A stretch of 64,000 nucleotides of DNA from Oegoconia quadripuncta (lineage: Eukaryota; Arthropoda; Insecta; Lepidoptera; Autostichidae), in NCBI GenBank assembly GCA_949316235.1, contig OX438750.1, forward strand, positions 882,501 to 946,500. Direction: 5' to 3'. How positions within the stretch are numbered: the stretch's first letter is position 1; each line of letters begins with the position of its first letter. This document shows, piece after piece, positions 31,070 to 37,243 of the stretch. The notes under the pieces were generated by a model, which ran no database searches, was not told the origin of the DNA, and saw only the letters and a list, made by a program, of their open reading frames with translations. Both the position numbers and the translations under genes were made by a program.

Positions 31070-34000
31070 ACACACTTTCATGCACTTACACAATACACAA
31101 AATATAATATCTCCCCCACACACAGGCGATAACAAACACAGGTTTGCTTAGATTTTGTTCTATTAATGTAAATTTAGGAGTCCATTGAGGAGTTAGCAGC
31201 TGATGCTTATAACACACATACACAACGCAGTCAAACACAACACCCGCCGTTTTTCGTCGGGGGTTAAAACTGGGCTTTAAGAGTAAATATTACGTTTGTA
31301 TCAACTTCAACCTTCAGGGACTCACAAGTCGATGAACTATCCAATTTGAGAATAGTATCAATTATTCACTGTTACGGATAGCAAGTAATTTTGGCCAGCC
31401 CTAGCTTCTACGTAATATTAGTATGGATAAGACATGACTGGTTTCGTTCGGCACTTAAACAGAATAGAACCAATCCGTCTCTTCCCGTGAGTTTCATAAA
31501 AGACGAGTAAGGAACTTTCCACAAAAGAATATCTTTTTAATGCTTTTTAATGCTTACCACGGGCATCAGCTGGGAACATACTTTTAGTAGGTAATTCTAA
31601 TGAATATTACAAAATTTTACCGGTTGTAAACTATTGCACTTACCTGTGGCTAAAAATATTTTTTTCTTACTGAGGTGCCTACGGTAAATAAAGCTAAATA
31701 GTTAGTAGTTACCATTGCATATCAGCTCATGGGACTCCAAGTCTGTGAGGAGGGCTCCTCTCAAAGCTGCTGGTGCTTGGCATCTGGAAAGTTGAAGAGT
31801 CAATTAATGACCAGCATCTCGCACAAAAGCGGTATTTTTCTGTTAAACGGGTCAGTGCTTGAGAAGGTGGAAATGATAAAGCTCTGTGAAAAAACTGGTA
31901 TACTACTGTGGGGTAGGGCTGCAGATATTCAAACAATATTTGTTCTACAAAAAAGAGCAATCAGAGCAATACATAATTTACCGTGATTCTCTAAGAGATC
32001 TGTTTAAAGAAATAAGTATTTTAACTGTTGCATCCCAATATATACAGGGTGTCCCTGGAAGTATGGATCAAATCGAACAGGGGCATGGGGAAGGTCATTC
32101 CCAAACTTAAGCTGAAAAAAAAAAATAAAAAAAAAATTAAAAAAAAATAAGAAAAAAAAATTAATTAATTATTTTTAATTAAAAAATTAAGTTGATAGCT
32201 TTGTTAGTTTTCTTTTAAAAAATTTTTTTGTATAAGCACTATTCGATAATATGAAAATGTAAAAAATTGATCATAACTTTTGAACCGTCAAAAATGGCAC
32301 CGACATTCATAGGGTTAAAAAGTTTGGGAATGACCTTCCCCATGCCCCTGTTCGATTTGATCCATACTTCCAGGGACACCCTGTATATGACAGTATAATG
32401 TATGTACGCAAAAATATTATGCCTATTTCGTAAACATTCTGATAATCATAATTTGAATACTAGAAACAAAAATAAAATTGAAATTCCACAATTTAGACTT
32501 AGCAAGGTTAGCACATCCTTTGTGGGACATAGCATATGCTTTTACAATAAAATACCAGAACATGTATTAAGTTTAACAGAGCAGAAATTTAAACGCCACA
32601 TTAAAGAAACTCTGTGTAAGAAGGGTTATTACCACTGGTCGGAGTAGGTAGAGCTGTTTTTGGGGTGAATGACCGCAAACATTGATGTTAACATGGATAT
32701 GCCTCTGAAATCCCGGGTTTTTGAAATTGTCGATCATCAGAATAAAAAAGGATGTAAAGAGTTTTTTTTTAAATTATCTACAGATACTATTTTTCTTGTA
32801 GTTAATATTTAGAAAATGTTTTCTGTCTTTCTCTAACAAAGCAGTAAATAACAAAAATAGCTCTACCTACTCCGATAAAAACTACTTAAACAATGGTTTT
32901 TTAATTCCGAGAATTCCCGGGATTCCGGGAAATATTTGGCATATCCATGTTATGTCCGCATGTCGCAAGTAGCAAAAACAGCTCTACCTACTCCGACCAC
33001 TGGTTATTACAGGACATCTATCCTGTAATAACCAGTGGTCGGAGTAGGTAGAGCTGTTATTTAGGCGATAAGGAGGTCTAGGGTTATATTACATAATTTC
33101 ATCGTTGTCGTCATTGGTTACGTTCTGACATGTGATTGGTTGGCTCATCGCTCGCTCGGCAATTTAACTGTTTCTCATTGGTCAACGTAATCGATAACTA
33201 TACATGTGAAGTTACGTAATTTAAGGGCTGGTGTTAGCTGAATTCCAAGTCCAGGTCGTTAAATTACGCTTATATTAATTAATTAATTTATTTATTTTTA
33301 TTAGGGAAATCAAGAGCTTAATCTTAACAAGTACTGATTACATATTTCAGAGTATTTTTACAATGCTTTTTTTTTTTTTTTATATGAGAGGGCGGCAAAC
33401 GAGTAATTCATCATCAGCCCATAAACATCCCACTGCAGGGATATAACAAAATAAATAAATAAATAAAATAAAAATCTTTATTGCAGGAACTTGTCCCATA
33501 TTCAATTTACATTAAAAATTAAAATTACAATTTAAATACAAAATTTAAAAATTACATAAAAAATAAATCTAAATTATTACATTATACGATATAGGCTTAC
33601 CCTCGTAAATGAGAGAGTATGAGAGAGTACGAGCCGTAGTCCACCACTCTGGCCCAATGCGCGTTGGGGACTTCACATGCTTTTGAATTTTTATTTCTCA
33701 GACATGCAGGATTTTTATTTCCTCACGATGTTTTCCTTCACCGTTTATGAGCAGTCGAATAAATGCACATAAGTAATTAAATATACATAACGAATCGAAG
33801 CCGGACCTCCGGTACACTTAAAATAGTCATATATTACATTTTTTAAGCTACTGCTTGTTCAAAAGGCAATTTTCCCCTGAGAAGAAAAAGCAAGAAATTC
33901 GAGAGGTTGCTCTTTAAAAAAAAAAGGTTTTTATATTACAAAATTATTAATTATTATTTTATATTATAAACATTATTAATTGTGAAATAGCCTGGTTATG

Positions 34001-35688
34001 CGAACGGGCTGGTTATGTCCATGAATTTTTATCATCTAAATAATCTTATATTTTATAATATGCTTTCTAAATAAGTTTCTGTTTTATAGTTTCTTATTTA
34101 TTCAAAGGAAGATTTTATATGTCAACAGAAATCTTATTGAAAAAGCGTATACATAACCATTTGAATGAATGAATTACTGACTTTGCGGAGGCGACTTATG
34201 TGACCTGCAAGTTTATCTTTATTTCTTGTCTTCACATCAGGTTTATCACTATTTTTCCTAAATGATGCTATATTTTTTTGTGACATATATTAGATTTTTT
34301 AAAATGTACTGCGACGAACAGGTTAGAATATTATACTCTTTAATAGAGTATACAAAAACGCACGTGATGGAGCAGGACGAGCAAAGTCAAAACCTCACCT
34401 AGCTCCAACGCCAAGAATCCCGGCCGCTCGTACGGCCGTCGCCAGCCTTGCGACTCGACAATCGCATACGACAGGATTGTCGGTCAGTCGCAGCGTATGC
34501 AGTCGCGTGACAGCCGCCGGCTCCACTGATAGGTAGGTTAGGTTGTTATTATTGAGAGTCCTGAAAAGAAAGTTCAGAATTAAGGTACCAGTTGGTAGCC
34601 GACTTCACGCAGCAGCAGCAGACGACGTGTCCTTATGAGGATAAGGAGGAGGATATTTATTATTATTGTCAAGACAGCTGATTCATACTGATGTTATTCC
34701 AATTTAGTGTTATGACTGCATCGTTGTGCACGATGATTCTGCCAATGTCAGGGTTAAAGTTCATAATCCTAAAGTCGACGATTGTGCACTGATGTTATTA
34801 CTTTGTATAGTAAATTTTCATGGGTCTTTACCAATGAAATTAGAGATTTGTTTCTTCAATCAATCAATCAATCAAATACGCTTTATTGTTTAAATAAGGA
34901 AGGTACATTTAAATATCTTATAGAAACTACAAATTAGGCGGCCTTATCGCTAACAGCGATCTCTTCCAGGCAAACCTGTCATCACGGAATTCAATACGAG
35001 TATTTAAGTGGGTTAGCACAAATAATTTCTTAATTGTTAAGTACATCTGAAAGTTCTGCATATTGAAATCAAAAAGTGTTATCTTATAGTTTCTTCGTTA
35101 ATCATATGTACCAATTCCTGCGATTTTCAAAGCTATATCCAAATTTGTGTTTTATTTGGAAAATGGAATATTATTTCAAGGTTTCACATGAAATATTTTT
35201 TAATTTCTGGGCTAAATCACATAAAAAAAAAAATTGAATAGAACCCTTTTCAAGTGCTTCCCATAATCATTTCTTAGATTCGCTGAAACTTTTATAAAGC
35301 GGTTACTTTTAAAAATTAACGCTGCCTATACTTAACTTAATGTTATTCGATAATACACACAAACTTTAGCTAAATTTGGATTTTGCCGTTCCCAAAAAAA
35401 AAATAAAAAAATGTTGTATGGAGAAAACAGTCTTAATGAATTTCTTCATACAAAACGCCAATTTCATAGGTAAGGACCTAATATTTACCTACACTGTGAC
35501 AAAACATCGCTGCTCTTAAATATTTTAAAATAAAAAGAACTTACAGTACTTCCAAGCTCTTCAGATTCTCCAGCGCCTTCTCATCCAGACATTTCAGTTG
35601 GTTTCCATCCAGGTGGAGGCTCTTCAAAGCGGTCAGGCCGCGGAAGGTTCGTCTACTGATAGCTGTCAGCTCGTTGCGGCTTAAATCC
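14255..35688 (-). CDS. sli: slit-like secreted LRR axon-guidance protein, partial (16 internal exons)
   Basis: Seen: sixteen minus-strand segments, each bounded by AG acceptor and GT donor, join in one open frame of 652 codons with matching phase at every junction. The product reads as leucine-rich repeats grouped in cysteine-capped blocks: end of D1 (exons 1-3), D2 (exons 4-9), D3 (exons 10-14), start of D4 (exons 15-16). Several LRRs are single 72-bp exons split at the same phase within a Leu codon. Known: this four-block LRR layout, with LRRNT motifs such as CPPPCRC and LRRCT motifs such as [12 protein letters not shown], is that of Slit, the secreted ligand of Robo receptors at the nervous-system midline; D2 binds Robo. 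Missing from the window: signal peptide, first D1 repeats, rest of D4, EGF and laminin-G domains and the C-terminal knot. The introns carry most of the transposons. A different Slit-like LRR paralogue is unlikely given close residue-by-residue agreement with fly Slit as remembered. Confidence 0.93.
14433..15314. other. slit intron 15 with two copies of the repeat (gacgccactc family)
   Basis: Copies of a repeat containing gtgtaat..cattaact..tgacgccactc..gattacgaac lie at about 14524-14590 and 14925-15005. Relatives at 17905, 21235 and 39226 follow an ACAGGGTG end, suggesting a DNA-transposon terminus. Confidence 0.5.
15315..15444 (-). CDS. sli: slit exon 15: D3-D4 linker and D4 LRRNT
   Basis: A 130-bp exon. 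The product begins [20 protein letters not shown], then [18 protein letters not shown], almost the fly D4 cap. The acceptor is aattgaag and the donor GTAAGT. Confidence 0.93.
15490..15700 (+). mobile_element. RTE-type LINE ORF C-terminal fragment
   Basis: Plus strand reads [17 protein letters not shown], the end of the RTE ORF2 seen also at 23257-23466 (minus). Degraded. Confidence 0.65.
15738..16015 (-). mobile_element. SINE-A, full length
   Basis: Minus orientation: AT-rich tail, a short CA run, agcgccatctagttccacac and, at the right, box B (gcgggaatcgaacccacgac) and the head caggtcgtc. Confidence 0.85.
16017..16136 (+). mobile_element. SINE-B 3' part
   Basis: cagccagttccccaaataag through cttcaggtgcgattgaggta and A-run. 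Abuts SINE-A. Confidence 0.75.
16137..16604. other. slit intron 14, no feature seen
   Basis: AT-rich sequence without a recognisable repeat or exon. The small minus-strand ORF at 16169-16354 has no support. Confidence 0.4.
16605..16698 (+). mobile_element. retroposon R tail (type 2), beside slit exon 14 donor
   Basis: Matches 62590-62690: actggcagtaatg at 16636, ttgccatcctcaaaaataag, then aagaag. 5'-truncated. It ends about ten bases from the exon 14 splice donor. It is antisense to slit and places a pyrimidine-rich run just after the donor. Confidence 0.75.
16709..16869 (-). CDS. sli: slit exon 14: D3 LRRCT
   Basis: A 161-bp exon with extreme GC content. It encodes [20 protein letters not shown], then an Ala/Arg/Pro-rich stretch and EPADFKCT. 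The cap cysteines are kept (CTC, CAAPP, KCT). The acceptor is taacctgcccag. The donor is the weaker GTCAGT, and only about 10 intron bases lie between it and the tail of a retroposon (16605-16698). Confidence 0.9.
17036..17222 (+). mobile_element. LINE 3' end with (TTGTA)n tail
   Basis: gtcccatagttgtgggttgt, ggaagagatcgctgttag, gcaataagag, then about ten ttgta units. A gtacatgacaatg motif repeats at about 17219 and 17282. Confidence 0.75.
17367..17438 (-). CDS. sli: slit exon 13: D3 LRR4
   Basis: A 72-bp single-LRR exon ([15 protein letters not shown] then DHLTMLSTL). The acceptor is ttctttcag and the donor GTAAGT. It is frame-neutral if skipped. Confidence 0.92.
17896..17989. mobile_element. 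ACAGGGTG-end repeat fragment
   Basis: tatacagggtgaaatttaat followed by ctggtgagactccactt. The same start is found at 37210. Probably one terminus of a non-autonomous DNA transposon. Confidence 0.5.
17990..18272 (+). mobile_element. SINE-B, nearly full length
   Basis: ggtcgcgggttcgatcccca (box B), then the family body and ...gtgattgaggtcaagtgctaa with an A-tail. Confidence 0.85.
18273..18587. other. slit intron, no feature seen
   Basis: No repeat family recognised. A short direct repeat, gacattgacattgacat, occurs near 18351. Confidence 0.4.
18588..18714 (-). CDS. sli: slit exon 12: D3 LRR2-3
   Basis: A 127-bp exon: [20 protein letters not shown], then [14 protein letters not shown]. The acceptor is tgatcatag and the donor GTGAGT. 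It completes the repeat started in exon 11 (SN-G|I). Confidence 0.91.
19005..19090 (-). repeat. (GATA)n and LINE-type 3' tail
   Basis: agatagatagatagataga, then aaacatttattcactgcac, the reverse of a LINE 3' end with its simple-repeat tail. Similar to 25610-25640. Confidence 0.6.
19229..19320 (-). CDS. sli: slit exon 11: D3 LRR1
   Basis: A 92-bp exon encoding [19 protein letters not shown] and then [12 protein letters not shown]. The GLFGRLP core matches fly Slit D3. The acceptor is ctgttacag and the donor GTAAGAG. Unlike most LRR exons here, it ends inside the next repeat (phase 1). Confidence 0.91.
19431..20030 (-). repeat. 50-bp minisatellite derived from slit exon 10/intron boundary
   Basis: The motif tcagtgttga recurs at 19441, 19491, 19541 and so on every 50 bp to 19991, then at 20031 (one 40-bp spacing): twelve extra copies plus the original. 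Read on the minus strand, each unit contains the last 23 bases of slit exon 10, its 5' splice site and about 26 bases of intron. GTGAGTAT is intact in ten extra copies, GTTAGT occurs in the copy at 19441 and the GT is lost at 19991. If any distal donor were used, the frame would meet TGA at once (codons GCC CTG TGA). Confidence 0.95.
20025..20175 (-). CDS. sli: slit exon 10: D2-D3 linker and D3 LRRNT
   Basis: A 151-bp, very GC-rich exon. The product starts [20 protein letters not shown] and ends [11 protein letters not shown]. The acceptor is tgtatgtcag and the donor GTGAGTACT. The last 23 exon bases plus the donor are the seed of the 50-bp minisatellite that fills the following intron (see 19431-20030). 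Ala replaces several residues seen in other Slits, apparently linked to the local GC bias. Confidence 0.9.
20230..20320 (-). mobile_element. RTE-like LINE fragment
   Basis: The part around gtgaatgccg..gagcactcca..gaatgtgtccaaaaaagctcg is the inverse of 23790-23850, within the RTE ORF2. Heavily degraded. Confidence 0.4.
20640..20890 (+). pseudogene. degraded non-LTR reverse transcriptase fragment
   Basis: The plus frame contains [14 protein letters not shown], the RT motif that precedes the catalytic site, then GGIADN where the YADD box is expected. Lies in the intron between slit exons 9 and 10. Confidence 0.6.
20927..21090 (-). CDS. sli: slit exon 9: D2 LRRCT
   Basis: A 164-bp exon encoding the D2 C-terminal cap. 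It begins [20 protein letters not shown], continues with the very conserved [17 protein letters not shown] and ends ENFKCK. Acceptor atcccacag, donor GTAAGT. All four cap cysteines are present. This is the clearest slit signature in the window. Confidence 0.95.
21215..21345. mobile_element. repeat of the gacgccactc family
   Basis: gaattcgtgtaattttcatt, aactggtgacgccactcttg, gattacgagcaac, as at 14925. Another, diverged, inverted copy lies at about 21935-22080. Confidence 0.5.
21350..21620 (-). mobile_element. LINE 3' end, minus, plus (TA)n
   Basis: Starts with a reversed polyadenylation-type end (cagtacgtttattgcagta), includes cgccccgttggggcatgg (self-complementary) and a (TA) tract at 21534-21551. 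Confidence 0.45.
21625..21800 (-). mobile_element. LINE 3' end with (GAAA)n tail, minus
   Basis: agaaagaaagaaagaaagaa, then ctgtttattcgccactttga and gaaacgactcagctat. The plus-oriented relative is at 40740-40858. Confidence 0.55.
22190..22382 (+). mobile_element. LINE 3' end with (CTTT)n tail
   Basis: ctgaaaaccagcgctgtcaa ... ttggcaataaatacttttctttc followed by ctttcttt repeats. Confidence 0.5.
22463..22655 (+). mobile_element. RTE-type LINE ORF C-terminal fragment
   Basis: Plus frame [19 protein letters not shown], then [20 protein letters not shown], the end of a LINE polyprotein. A near-identical copy lies at 52016-52195. Sits upstream of slit exon 8's donor on the opposite strand. Confidence 0.7.
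22784..22855 (-). CDS. sli: slit exon 8: D2 LRR5
   Basis: A 72-bp single-LRR exon ([15 protein letters not shown] then DALTGIQTL), nearly identical to the corresponding fly repeat. The acceptor is ccatttcag and the donor GTAAGT. It contains an N-glycosylation sequon, NGT. Confidence 0.93.
23023..23192 (-). mobile_element. SINE-A, head missing
   Basis: gacatacacacagcgccatc through ccataactcgggtatacatg; it stops before the tRNA-like head. Confidence 0.8.
23250..24140 (-). mobile_element. RTE-clade LINE ORF2 C-terminal fragment
   Basis: Minus frames read [18 protein letters not shown] (23779-23970) and [20 protein letters not shown] (23257-23466), with frameshifts between them. These phrases are typical of abundant lepidopteran RTE elements, a lineage inference. 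A 36-bp direct duplication (caaaatactgcaatacgtca ...) lies at 23949-24020. Confidence 0.75.
24178..24422 (+). mobile_element. SINE-A, nearly full length
   Basis: actataacaaatggtcgcgg with a mutated box B (ggtacgaataccg), through tagatggcgctgtgtgtatg. Confidence 0.8.
24513..24584 (-). CDS. sli: slit exon 7: D2 LRR4
   Basis: A 72-bp single-LRR exon ([15 protein letters not shown] then RDLQNLKLL). The acceptor is preceded by a T-rich tract ending in cag; the donor is GTGAGT. The Cys within the LRR is conserved with fly Slit (EISC position). Confidence 0.92.
24755..25140 (+). mobile_element. two partial LINE-A 3' segments
   Basis: ttcaataaatttaatgat followed by taaaacagaaagt occurs twice (about 24774 and 24976), then catgccaggctatttcacaa and gagtttctagcttgttg. 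Probably a rearranged copy. Confidence 0.6.
25340..25460 (-). mobile_element. LINE 3' end, minus
   Basis: aacactttattgcatatata and ggcgagcttatctctgtaag; the plus version is at 57040-57165. Confidence 0.65.
25605..25915. other. (GATA) run and hairpin-containing repeat
   Basis: gatagatagatagataaagc, then at about 25761-25795 an inverted repeat (tatcaggatacac / gtgtatcctgat). Class unknown. Confidence 0.4.
25916..26535. other. slit intron, no feature seen
   Basis: Relatively GC-balanced, single-copy-looking sequence 5' of exon 6's donor (coordinate order). No exon or repeat recognised. Confidence 0.35.
26536..26607 (-). CDS. sli: slit exon 6: D2 LRR3
   Basis: A 72-bp single-LRR exon encoding [15 protein letters not shown] and then HGLSSLQLL. 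The acceptor is tctattacag and the donor GTAAGT. It has the same phase as its neighbours, so skipping it would remove exactly one 24-residue repeat without breaking the frame. Confidence 0.92.
26637..26920 (-). mobile_element. SINE-B, minus
   Basis: ttatgcaccacgggttgg through accgagtacttaaacatg and a degraded box B (gagattgaacc). Confidence 0.85.
27104..27247 (-). CDS. sli: slit exon 5: D2 LRR1-2
   Basis: A 144-bp exon with two LRRs ([31 protein letters not shown]). The acceptor is ctctttccag and the donor GTAAGT. Leu/Asn scaffold positions are conserved. Known: the concave face of D2 is the Robo contact surface in characterised Slits. Confidence 0.92.
27270..27480. mobile_element. RTE-like non-autonomous repeat (gaagccgcgggcggaaagc)
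   Basis: ctaatattataaatacgaaa ... ggatttggatgaaatttggt ... gaagccgcgggcggaaagct, a repeat type common in arthropods. Relatives at 46430-46810 and 56085-56340. Confidence 0.6.
27500..27759 (-). mobile_element. SINE-A, full length
   Basis: cacacagcgccatctagttc to box B (gcgggattcgaacccgcaac) and head caggtcgtc. Confidence 0.88.
27760..27893 (-). mobile_element. SINE-A, 3' part, tandem to the previous copy
   Basis: cgcagcgccatctagttcca to taaatacatatac. Directly abuts the head of the SINE-A at 27500-27759. Confidence 0.75.
28125..28393 (-). mobile_element. SINE-B with head
   Basis: Body plus box B (gatcgaacccgcgacctcc) and gagccacggagtcggtt. Confidence 0.85.
28455..28540 (-). mobile_element. 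SINE-B head fragment
   Basis: acttaaacatgtaccctgct, gcatcgaattcgcgacctcc, cacccaatgttt. Confidence 0.65.
28557..28792 (+). mobile_element. SINE-C, full length
   Basis: The tRNA-like head gacgaccgattggtgtagtg and box B (ggttcgaatcccgcgacgg), then body to tgtccgaaatatttatttat. Lies 190 bp from slit exon 4. Confidence 0.88.
28983..29127 (-). CDS. sli: slit exon 4: D1-D2 linker and D2 LRRNT
   Basis: A 145-bp exon encoding the linker [16 protein letters not shown] and the D2 N-terminal cap [18 protein letters not shown], followed by [12 protein letters not shown]. The acceptor is catccttccag and the donor GTGAGTACT. The C-x3-C-x-C-x(n)-C spacing is typical of LRRNT modules. It directly precedes the Robo-binding D2 repeats. 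Confidence 0.92.
29190..29470 (+). mobile_element. LINE-C (CR1/Jockey-like) 3' end
   Basis: Plus frame 29196-29408 ends [19 protein letters not shown], then [15 protein letters not shown], the C-terminus of a LINE polyprotein. It is followed by gcccgcatgctcg-type 3' UTR and an A-run. Copies at 38907, 56733 and 59742 (all minus). Confidence 0.75.
29480..29740 (+). pseudogene. LINE reverse transcriptase fragment
   Basis: Frame reads [20 protein letters not shown], then [10 protein letters not shown], resembling the region downstream of the RT core in non-LTR elements. Ends at a stop at 29740. Confidence 0.5.
29745..30060 (-). mobile_element. LINE-C-related 3' end, minus
   Basis: Minus frame 29771-30046: [20 protein letters not shown], then [13 protein letters not shown]. 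It is a sister family of LINE-C; a plus copy is split at 39935-40735. Confidence 0.7.
30061..31029. other. slit intron, no clear feature
   Basis: Contains possible LINE remnants (30300-30440) but no confident family. Small ORFs here carry no domain. Confidence 0.35.
31034..31072 (+). repeat. (CA)n microsatellite
   Basis: About 16 CA units starting after ccgtgg. It is the left edge of the dispersed repeat 31034-31535. Confidence 0.9.
31073..31535 (+). mobile_element. dispersed repeat paired with inverted copy at 42905-43345
   Basis: atctcccccacacacaggcg, caacacccgccgtttttcgt and gtttcgttcggcacttaaac all recur in reverse complement at 42905-43345. Both copies are bordered by a dinucleotide tract on the same side. 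Class unknown. Confidence 0.65.
31713..31783 (-). CDS. sli: slit exon 3: second half of D1 LRRCT
   Basis: A tiny 71-bp exon encoding [18 protein letters not shown] and then ELICN, which supplies the third and fourth cysteines of the D1 LRRCT cap. The acceptor is caactttccag and the donor GTAACT. It is easy to miss by ORF calling, but the phase joins exons 2 and 4 exactly (AG|A gives Arg; G|GT gives Gly). Confidence 0.86.
31880..32043 (+). mobile_element. LINE-A-related 3' fragment, part 1
   Basis: Frame [19 protein letters not shown] then a frameshift and [20 protein letters not shown]. Interrupted by the MITE 32044-32388; continues at 32389. Confidence 0.7.
32044..32388. mobile_element. MITE with about 62-bp terminal inverted repeats
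   Basis: The left end acagggtgtccctggaagta ... ggtcattcccaaac is the exact inverse of the right end gtttgggaatgacc ... cagggacaccctgt. The flanks are TATA-type, compatible with a TA duplication. The interior is nearly all A/T. Confidence 0.85.
32389..32632 (+). mobile_element. LINE-A-related 3' fragment, part 2
   Basis: Frame [20 protein letters not shown], then [17 protein letters not shown], ending at the GTTATTAC target of the next insertion. The 3' UTR resumes after 33060. Confidence 0.7.
32633..33003. mobile_element. hAT-like MITE
   Basis: Terminal repeats CACTGGTCGGAGTAGGTAGA (left) and its inverse (right; outermost bases read CAGTGG when inverted). 8-bp duplication GTTATTAC on both sides. 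An 8-bp duplication and a CAGTGG-type end are hAT traits. The sequence beyond the right duplication is rearranged (see findings). Confidence 0.8.
33012..33060. repeat. palindromic footprint plus third hAT-like end
   Basis: After the right duplication come aggacatc, its inverted continuation (tatcctgtaataac), and a lone transposon end (cagtggtcggagtaggtaga), before the LINE sequence resumes (atttaggcgataagg). Confidence 0.7.
33061..33290. mobile_element. LINE 3' UTR with a further short insertion
   Basis: ttaggcgataaggaggtcta and ggctggtgttagctg match 36108-36140, where they are adjacent. Here about 130 bp bounded by ttacataattt / acgtaatttaag separate them, probably another small MITE. Confidence 0.5.
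33405..33815 (-). mobile_element. SINE-D, interrupted by a LINE 3' end
   Basis: Left part tcatcatcagcccataaaca with cactgcagggatata. The remainder resumes at about 33587 (gatataggcttaccctcg) through gaagccggacctcc. The intervening 33443-33586 is an AT-rich LINE-like tail flanked by gatata. Confidence 0.65.
33816..34345 (-). mobile_element. LINE-A 3' fragment, minus
   Basis: ctactgcttgttcaaaaggc, the family 3' UTR, then a coding remnant in reverse, truncated 50 bp from slit exon 2. Confidence 0.75.
34399..34560 (-). CDS. sli: slit exon 2: D1 last LRR and start of LRRCT
   Basis: A 162-bp exon. The frame opens with [11 protein letters not shown] and ends in the C-terminal cap (DNPVVCDC, then LGVGAR split at its Arg codon). 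The acceptor is cttttcag and the donor GTGAGG. It continues in phase from exon 1 and into exon 3. The cap residues CDC are the first cysteines of the LRRCT module. Confidence 0.9.
34561..34850. other. slit intron 1 of window, first part, no feature
   Basis: No repeat or exon recognised. Confidence 0.35.
34853..34985 (-). mobile_element. LINE 3' end with (CAAT)n tail, minus
   Basis: caatcaatcaatcaatca, then acgctttattgtttaaataa and ggcggccttatcgctaacag. Confidence 0.65.
34986..35544. other. slit intron, AT-rich, no feature
   Basis: No repeat family or exon recognised. Confidence 0.35.
35545..35688 (-). CDS. sli: slit exon 1 of window: D1 LRRs
   Basis: A 144-bp exon encoding two LRRs of domain D1. 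The acceptor is ctttctag and the donor is GTAAGT-like. The product starts within [15 protein letters not shown] and runs to [10 protein letters not shown]. It begins with one base of a split Leu codon and ends with two bases of the next. The preceding exon was not found in 35.7-64 kb, so the intron 5' to it is at least 28 kb long. Confidence 0.9.
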
Positions 35689-35943
35689 CTAGAAAGTACA
35701 GGAAATATTAGAAATCACATAATATGGACAATGATAATTTTTAGTCTTGCGTAGTCCGTACCGCCGTTATTTCATTCCGGTAAAATTTATTTATTTATAT
35801 ATGAGTTTTTTTACGTAAGGAAAAAAATAGGGCATATTAGGTAAGGGAAATAGAAGTTATTGGCTTAGGTGGTTTATGTTTTTCTTTAAAAAACGCACGC
35901 CTTGTGTGCGAAGTGCAAGTTTTGTCTCGTTTTTAACGTATTT

Positions 35944-36195
35944 TAAACTAATTTAGACTTAGCAAGGTTAGCACATCCTTTGTGGGACACACACAGCATA
36001 CGCTTTTACAATAACATACCAGAACATGTGTTGAGTTTAACAGAGCAGTAATTTAAACGCCACATTAAAGAAACTCTGTGTAAGAAGGGTTATTACAGGA
36101 TAGATGATTATTTAGGCGATAAGGAGATCTGGTGTTAGCTGGTCGTTATGTTAATTGCTACTGTTTTGTAATATGTAATATAAAATGTAATATTA
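35944..36195 (+). mobile_element. LINE-A-related 3' fragment
   Basis: agacttagcaaggttagcac and taagaagggttattacagga, matching 32494-32630 without the hAT-like insertion. It shows the pre-insertion state of that site. Confidence 0.7.
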
Positions 36196-36215
36196 TTGTA
36201 AAGATGGAAACTAAT

Positions 36216-36478
36216 GACGACCTGTTTGGTGTAGTGGTTAGAAACTCTGCTACTACTCCAAATAGTCGCGGGTTCGAATCCCGCTAGGGGCATATGTTTT
36301 TATGGTGAATACAGACATGTGTTCCCGAGTTATGGATGTTTTTCATTTATATATGCATTTGTGTACAAAAAAAAATGTATTTGTGTAGTTTATCAACCAT
36401 CTAGTATCCATAACACAAGCCTAGATGCTTACTGTGGACCTAGATGGCGCTGTGTGTTTATGCAAAGACATTTATTGT
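36216..36478 (+). mobile_element. SINE-A, full length
   Basis: gacgacctgtttggtgtagt, box B ggttcgaatcccgctaggg, through gatggcgctgtgtg and a (TTA)n tail. Confidence 0.88.
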
Positions 36479-36654
36479 TATTATTATTATTATATAATTG
36501 AAAAGATGTGTTGTTGCGGAGTTTCATGTCGCTTCTTCTCCCTAACCATAACACCTTGCGAAGCGATGTAGTTTAAAAAAAAAATAACATGTTGACTTTC
36601 AATAAGTGATATTTTTGTATCCTACATTGAATAAAATATTTTTGTTTTTTTTTT

Positions 36655-36790
36655 TTTTGATTTTTGATCGTTTTGCAAACTATCCGCTTGAGGCGCTGCA
36701 CATTTCTTCATACAAATCGTCACGTTAACGTGAACGCGGTAGTAAAGTTAAGTCGATACAAAACTCACACTCCGCCCTCTGTCCGGTATT
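36655..36790. mobile_element. MITE half related to 144-764
   Basis: atcgttttgcaaactatccg and aaaactcacactccgccctc are the inverse of the outer element at 144-660. Confidence 0.6.
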
Positions 36791-36982
36791 CGATATGCGA
36801 CTGGCGGGATTCGATCATGCGAAATTTATTTGTGAACTCATATTTTCTCGAAGTTTTCTTTATTTATTTAATTTAATGATGTAATTATGTGGAATAGACT
36901 ACAAACGCGACCGTCAAATTACACAATCAAAGCTCTTTTCGATGATGATTTTGAAAAAAAAAAAAATAAACTACCAATTAAT

Positions 36983-37209
36983 GACGACCGGTTGGTGTAG
37001 TGGATAGTGACCCTGTCAGCGAAACCAACGGTTGCGGGTTCGAATCCCGCGACGGGTAAATGTTTGTGTGATGAATACGAACATTTATTCCCGAGTCATG
37101 GATGTTTATATAAATATTTATGTATGTTTATCCGTTATCTAGTATCCATAGTACAAGCTTTGCTTAGTTTGGGACTAGATGATTGGTGTGAATTTCCAAA
37201 ATATTTATT
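36983..37209 (+). mobile_element. SINE-C, full length
   Basis: gacgaccggttggtgtagtg, ggttcgaatcccgcgacgg, through atttccaaaatatttattta. Confidence 0.88.
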
Positions 37210-37243
37210 TATACAGGGTGAAATTTAATTCTTTTTTTTCATA

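Noticed and set aside
31727..31960. 77-residue minus ORF
   Set aside because: It overlaps slit exon 3 in the wrong frame; the splice-bounded frame is the one that joins its neighbours.
36319..36501. Small ORF 36319-36501 and similar ORFs at 28581, 37007, 43978
   Set aside because: They translate SINE-A or SINE-C bodies.
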